The notes beneath the pieces are model-generated. The model was not told the DNA's origin. It saw only the letters and a program-made list of their open reading frames with translations, and ran no database searches. Below are positions 60,596 to 64,000 of a stretch of 64,000 nt of DNA, in pieces. The stretch comes from Desulfonatronum thioautotrophicum (GTDB taxonomy: Bacteria > Desulfobacterota > Desulfovibrionia > Desulfovibrionales > Desulfonatronaceae). The DNA lies in contig NZ_KN882169.1 in NCBI RefSeq assembly GCF_000934745.1, positions 279,110 to 343,109 on the forward strand, in the 5' to 3' direction. Position 1 is the first letter of the stretch. Every line of letters starts with the position of its first letter. The position numbers and the translations under genes were made by a program.

Positions 60596-62797
60596 CTACA
60601 AGGCCAAGTTTCGCAGCAGCACACCGGCAGCCCGCGGGTTGCGGATATTGTAGCTGGCATGGGACTGGTCGTGGCCGACCCGGATGGTCACGGAGTGGTC
60701 CGGCAGGGTCTTGAACATATCTTCATCGCTTTCCGCGTCGCCCATGGCCAGGATAAAGTCCCATGCCTGTTTGGCACTGAAGTGTAGGGCGGAGACGGCC
60801 TTGCTGATCCCGGCACTGCGGACCTCGACGACCATCGGACCTTGTTGAACCTGGATTCCCACGTTGGAGGCCAGGCCGCGCAACGTTTCGGCCAGTTCCC
60901 TAGCCCGTTGCTGGCCGAGGTTGCGGTCCGCCTGTCGATAGTGCCAGGCCATGGAAAAATCCTTGTCCTCGATGAAGGTACCGGGCACCCGCGAGCTGAA
61001 GCGCTCCAGGATAGGTCGAATCTGATCCTTCCAGTCGTTGAGCAAAGGCCGGATCATCTGCCATTGGCCGCCTGCTTCCCGAACCCAGACCCCGTGCTCG
61101 GCCACCAGGGCCACTGGAAGGCTGTCCAGACATCGTTCCAGATTATGCTTGTCCCGACCGCTGAGAATGACCACCTGGGTATTCGGCAAAGCGGTCAAGG
61201 CCTGCAAAGTGGCCTTGATCTCCTCGGATGGGCAGGCCATGGACGGGGCGTCGTGAAAGGGCACCAGCGTGCCGTCATAATCCAGGAGCAGCAAACGGCT
61301 TTGGGCGGAAGCGCATTGCTGAACCACTTGCAAGGCAGCCTCGGTGCTGATGAAGGTGGATTCCATCCGTTCCTGTTCCGCCTTGACCTGCAAAAGCGAA
61401 TTCATGAAGTCTTCGGCCCAATGGTTGACGTCGAATCGTTCCAGCCGATTTTTAAGCAGGGTCATGATCTGGCGCTGATGCTCGCTCGGGGTTTCCAGGG
61501 CTTTGTGAATGGCATCGGCGATGTCCGAAAGGCTGTTGGGGTTGACGATCAGGGTCTCTCCCAACTCCGTGGCCGCTCCAGCCGTTTCGCTGAGCACGAG
61601 GACACCCTGGTCATCCGTCTTGGCGGCGATGTATTCCTTGGCGATCAGATTCATCCCGTCACGAAGCGGAGTGACCAGGGCCACGTCGCTGATATCATAG
61701 AGCATGGTCAGTTCCCGGAGCGGGTAGGCCGTGAACTGGTAGATGATCGGCGACCAGGACAGCTTGCCGAAACGACCGTTGATCGCCCCCACCAGCTCGT
61801 CGATCTGTTTCTTCATTTCCTGGTATTTGCCCACCCCGGTCCGGGACGGGACGACCACGAGCATCAGGATGACCCGCTCATGCCACTGCGGGTAGCGTTC
61901 CAGAAAAGCCTCGTATCCCCGGAGCCGGTTGGCAATGCCCTTGCTGTAGTCCAGGCGGTCGATGGACAACATGATCTTGGCCGAGCCCAGAGATTTACGA
62001 AGTTCCTGTTTCTCGTCCTGGGTGCGCTGATCCAGGGCGGCCTGGGCGTACTTATGGTAATCGATGCCCATGGGAAAGGTGTCCACTTTGACCAGGCGAT
62101 CCCCGACCATAATTTTGCCCAAATGGTGTTCCAAACCAAGGATGGCGGACACGCTGCTCAAAAAATGTTGGGAGTAGTCATAGGTATGAAAACCAATGAG
62201 ATCCGAACCCAACAACCCCTGGAGCAGACGTGAACGCCAGATGCTGGGCAGCAGTCGAAAGATTTCATAAGATGGGAAGGGAATGTGCAAAAAGAAACCG
62301 CTGGTCACGTCCGGACGGCGGGCACGGATCATCTCCGGCAGAAGCATGATCTGGTAGTCATGCACCCAGACCACGTCATCAGGCTCCAGAACAGACTCCA
62401 CGGTCTGACGAAAGATGTCGTTGACCTGAACGTAGCTGTCCCAGGAGGCTTCGTCGAAGGCCACGTATGACGGAAAATAATGGAACAGCGGCCAAAGTGT
62501 CGAATTACAGAAACCGAGATAAAAACTGTCCATTTGATCCGGGGTCACGTTGACCGGACAGATACGGAATTTACCCATAATCCGTGAGGAAAAGTCGAAC
62601 CGGCTCGGGTCGTCCAGGTACATTCCAGGCCAGCCAATCCAGAGCGGATCACCACTGAAGGGCGAGTTCCTGTCCAGGGAGTCCAGATAGGAATTCAATC
62701 CGGTGGCCAAGCCGCCGACGGATTCTTTGGCGATGATTTTACCGTCTTGTTCCACCAGGCTGATGGGCAGACGATTGGAAACAATAACAAGACGCAT
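60596..62797 (-). CDS. Bifunctional trehalose-6-phosphate synthase/phosphatase
   Basis: The 733-residue protein has a GT20 synthase domain (about 1-465: [55 protein letters not shown]-like [27 protein letters not shown]). A HAD-type phosphatase follows (about 490-730) with the nucleophile in [12 protein letters not shown] and [14 protein letters not shown]. One chain therefore makes trehalose 6-phosphate from UDP-glucose and glucose 6-phosphate and then removes the phosphate. In E. coli OtsA and OtsB are separate. The gene is convergent with pyk. It supports osmotic protection, together with the Mrp complex. Confidence 0.94.
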   Translation of the reverse strand: MRLVIVSNRLPISLVEQDGKIIAKESVGGLATGLNSYLDSLDRNSPFSGDPLWIGWPGMYLDDPSRFDFSSRIMGKFRICPVNVTPDQMDSFYLGFCNSTLWPLFHYFPSYVAFDEASWDSYVQVNDIFRQTVESVLEPDDVVWVHDYQIMLLPEMIRARRPDVTSGFFLHIPFPSYEIFRLLPSIWRSRLLQGLLGSDLIGFHTYDYSQHFLSSVSAILGLEHHLGKIMVGDRLVKVDTFPMGIDYHKYAQAALDQRTQDEKQELRKSLGSAKIMLSIDRLDYSKGIANRLRGYEAFLERYPQWHERVILMLVVVPSRTGVGKYQEMKKQIDELVGAINGRFGKLSWSPIIYQFTAYPLRELTMLYDISDVALVTPLRDGMNLIAKEYIAAKTDDQGVLVLSETAGAATELGETLIVNPNSLSDIADAIHKALETPSEHQRQIMTLLKNRLERFDVNHWAEDFMNSLLQVKAEQERMESTFISTEAALQVVQQCASAQSRLLLLDYDGTLVPFHDAPSMACPSEEIKATLQALTALPNTQVVILSGRDKHNLERCLDSLPVALVAEHGVWVREAGGQWQMIRPLLNDWKDQIRPILERFSSRVPGTFIEDKDFSMAWHYRQADRNLGQQRARELAETLRGLASNVGIQVQQGPMVVEVRSAGISKAVSALHFSAKQAWDFILAMGDAESDEDMFKTLPDHSVTIRVGHDQSHASYNIRNPRAAGVLLRNLAL

Positions 62798-63091
62798 GGC
62801 TACTCCTTAAGCGTCCCGTGGAGCTGGCCCAAATGCAACAGCTGGAGATTCTTCGTCCAAGGTTCCGGAGAATTCTGCAACGAAGTTGTCCGTTTTTTTC
62901 CTGAAGCAATTGGCTGTGACACGGTCCGGTGGATGGGTTCGAATCAAAGATTTTAATCAAAGCTCTTACGGCATAATCAGTTCTAACGCTTTTCCAGGTC
63001 GTAATCGACCGTTCGTATTGCAGGTTGACTCAGGAAAGCGGTGGATGTCAAATGTATGGATGCTTGTCACATTCAGCCAAGGAGAAGGATT
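62798..63091. promoter_or_regulatory. Divergent spacer between trehalose gene and selenoprotein gene
   Basis: No gene is visible in these 294 bases, which must hold both divergent promoters. Near the end, AAGGAGAAGG at 63080-63089 forms an excellent ribosome binding site for the ATG at 63092. Confidence 0.5.
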
Positions 63092-63301
63092 ATGAGCCAG
63101 ACGATCATTTATGGAAAGCAGGGGTGACCCCACACCACCCGCGCCCGTGAGGCGCATCCCGGCCATGTCTACCATGACGTGAAAAACGATCCCGAGCACA
63201 TGGAGCAAATGCTCAAGCATAGTCAGGGTCAACGAAAGGTGCCCGTCATCGTGACCGAGGGAAAGGCTACCGTGGGCTTTGGGGGGACATGAGGCGTATA
63301 G
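63092..63301 (+). CDS. Glutaredoxin-like selenoprotein with two in-frame UGA codons
   Basis: Read with UGA as selenocysteine (U), the frame gives 69 residues. It opens MSQTIIYGKQG-U12-PHTTRA, has a cis-proline strand KVPVIVTEGK, and ends TVGFGGT-U67-GV and a TAG stop. The thioredoxin-fold pattern is clear: strand IIYG, redox site U-P-H-T where CPxC would be, VPVIV, then the GFGG turn of glutaredoxins. A strong ribosome binding site (AAGGAGAAGG) precedes the ATG. Each UGA is followed by a hairpin in the place where the E. coli fdhF SECIS holds its loop (GU about 20 bases downstream). I recall a family of small glutaredoxin-like (seleno)proteins named Uxx-star that this fits, but I cannot check it. 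If the second UGA is a true stop, the protein ends at residue 66. Confidence 0.85.
63141..63155 (+). promoter_or_regulatory. bSECIS-like hairpin after the first UGA
   Basis: GCGCC pairs with GGCGC around loop CGTGA. The stem starts 14 bases after the UGA at 63125-63127, and the loop GU lies at +20/+21, the spacing of the fdhF SECIS. Confidence 0.65.
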
Positions 63302-63302
63302 G

Positions 63303-63320
63303 CTTCGACGGTCGTCGAAG
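63303..63320 (+). promoter_or_regulatory. bSECIS-like hairpin after the second UGA
   Basis: CTTCGAC pairs perfectly with GTCGAAG around loop GGTC, which lies 18-21 bases after the UGA at 63290-63292. A GGUC loop at this distance closely resembles the AGGUCU loop of E. coli fdhF. Confidence 0.72.
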
Positions 63321-63327
63321 ATCAACG

Positions 63328-63367
63328 GTCCGGCACCATCCGAGACATGGTCTTTATGGTGCCGGAC
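63328..63367 (+). terminator. Inverted repeat after the selenoprotein gene
   Basis: GTCCGGCACCAT and ATGGTGCCGGAC form a 12-base perfect stem with a 16-base loop. A T- and C-rich stretch (about 63380-63388) follows a few bases later. It probably marks the end of the selenoprotein transcript. Confidence 0.6.
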
Positions 63368-63522
63368 GTTCTCGGCAGCTCTCTTTTCTCAAAACAGGGT
63401 GTGGATGCCCAAAATCGTTAGAACTTCAGGGTTCTGTATAATGTGAGGAGAATCCGATTATCTGAGCGAGAAAGCGGCTACCCCCATTTTCCTTTGCCAC
63501 GGGACCGCATGGGGAAGGTTGC

Positions 63523-64000
63523 TCAGGTCTGGCTCAGGGCATCAATCAAAGCTTGCCGGATGGCATGGATCTCGGTGGTGTCCGTAATTTTTTGGCCAAG
63601 ATGGTCCCGAACATCGAAGCTGTCGGCTATGCGGTCAGCCTGGGTGGCGATCTTGGCGCGAATGATCCGGACCTGAAGTCGTTCAAAGGTTTCAGCTATC
63701 CGGTAAAGACAACCGGGGCCGTCATCGGCAACGATCTCAATCTGGGTAGAAAAGTCATTGGATTCATTGTCGATGTGTACGGTCGGAGGCAGGGCGGATG
63801 GAGGAGCGCCACTTTTCGGCTGGGAACGCCATTTTTCCGCCAAGCGCTCTGTCAGAAACAGTTTGCCGGTCATGGTGAACTTGACCGATTGCTTGAGCCG
63901 GAAAGCCAGTTCCTCCAGGTGCAAGAGGTCTGGCGGGTCCTGGGTTTTGAATACCGATAGCACCACGTCTTCGGGCCAGGAGATCATTTCCGCGGCCAGA
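63523..64000 (-). CDS. glnD: GlnD-like PII uridylyltransferase, C-terminal ACT region (5' end outside window)
   Basis: The frame is open through the window edge with LAAEMISWPEDVVLSVFKTQDPPDLLH, typical of the region between the two ACT domains of GlnD. The last ACT domain follows with TQIEIVADDGPGCLYRIAETFERLQVRIIRAKIATQADRIADSFDV. The ATG at 63987 is therefore internal and not the start. GlnD adds and removes UMP on PII in response to glutamine, which binds the ACT domains. The nucleotidyltransferase and HD domains would lie beyond 64000. A stand-alone ACT protein is unlikely given the preceding GlnD-like linker. Confidence 0.85.
   Translation of the reverse strand, partial: LAAEMISWPEDVVLSVFKTQDPPDLLHLEELAFRLKQSVKFTMTGKLFLTERLAEKWRSQPKSGAPPSALPPTVHIDNESNDFSTQIEIVADDGPGCLYRIAETFERLQVRIIRAKIATQADRIADSFDVRDHLGQKITDTTEIHAIRQALIDALSQT

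Noticed and set aside
60842-62233. 463-codon plus-strand frame opposite the trehalose synthase/phosphatase
   Set aside because: Shadow frame of a conserved enzyme; composition is typical of antisense translation and no motif is present.
63125-63127. UGA as a nonsense mutation making a pseudogene
   Set aside because: The protein pattern continues unbroken after it, the UGA is exactly at the redox-active position, and a SECIS-like hairpin follows at the right distance.
1-64000. tRNA, rRNA, CRISPR arrays, complete insertion sequences or phage genes
   Set aside because: I looked in the intergenic regions for cloverleaf T-loop sequences, regularly spaced direct repeats and transposase motifs and found none that could be supported.

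Overview
The window looks like part of a Desulfovibrionales chromosome (a sulfate reducer or relative). The main reasons are a desulforedoxin gene, the lactate-to-acetate gene block typical of that order (lactate permease, D-lactate dehydrogenase subunits, pta, ackA, LutC/LutB-type proteins), selenocysteine use, and a large Mrp-type Na+/H+ antiporter operon that would fit a saline or alkaline habitat. Species assignment is inference. Most of the DNA is GC-rich; two stretches are clearly AT-rich (about 1-960 and about 34130-35770).

Layout. 1-2145 (minus): four type IV pilin-like genes in the order of the MSHA minor-pilin genes (MshC, D, O, P-like), interrupted by a block of palindromes. 2278-9136: a 5'-truncated diguanylate cyclase, a folded non-coding element, a PEP-synthase-like fusion protein, a desulforedoxin gene, two small stress or envelope proteins, and remnants of a malate/lactate dehydrogenase and a glycosyl hydrolase. 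9137-19280 (plus): a LuxR-type regulator with a degenerate receiver, a three-domain lipid enzyme (acyl ligase, ACP, acyltransferase), a phospholipase D-VTT fusion with an EEP hydrolase, small membrane proteins, a PA2779/PA2778-like lipoprotein peptidase set, and a superoxide dismutase. 19328-25558 (minus): MFS transporter, SpoIIE-type phosphatase sensor and hybrid histidine kinase. 25867-35771: Slp-like lipoprotein, an unrecognised two-gene module with a 1257-residue protein, and two divergent PEP-CTERM exported proteins. 35913-36777 (minus): diacylglycerol kinase and CsaA. 36892-47787 (minus): the lactate operon, read lldP - dld - Fe-S subunit - pta - ackA - lutC - lutB/A fusion. 48345-50188: a decayed membrane-protein gene and three small envelope or binding proteins. 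50292-58823 (plus): the mrp operon (F, G, B, C and three D/A-like subunits), then a RelB/RelE-type toxin-antitoxin pair, then mrpE. 58983-62797: pyruvate kinase and a fused trehalose-phosphate synthase/phosphatase. 63092-63301: a small glutaredoxin-like gene with two in-frame UGA codons, each followed by a bSECIS-like hairpin. 63523 to the end: the C-terminus of GlnD.

How it works together. Lactate would enter by LldP, be oxidised by Dld with its Fe-S partner (and by LutCB-type proteins for the other isomer), and after pyruvate oxidation elsewhere yield ATP through Pta and AckA. Pyruvate kinase and the PEP-synthase-like protein sit at the same PEP/pyruvate node, although the latter may have another role. 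The Mrp complex and trehalose synthesis fit ion and osmotic stress. Desulforedoxin, superoxide dismutase and the selenoprotein fit redox and oxygen defence. The strongest discovery candidates are the double-UGA glutaredoxin-like gene and the unrecognised 26547-31342 module.
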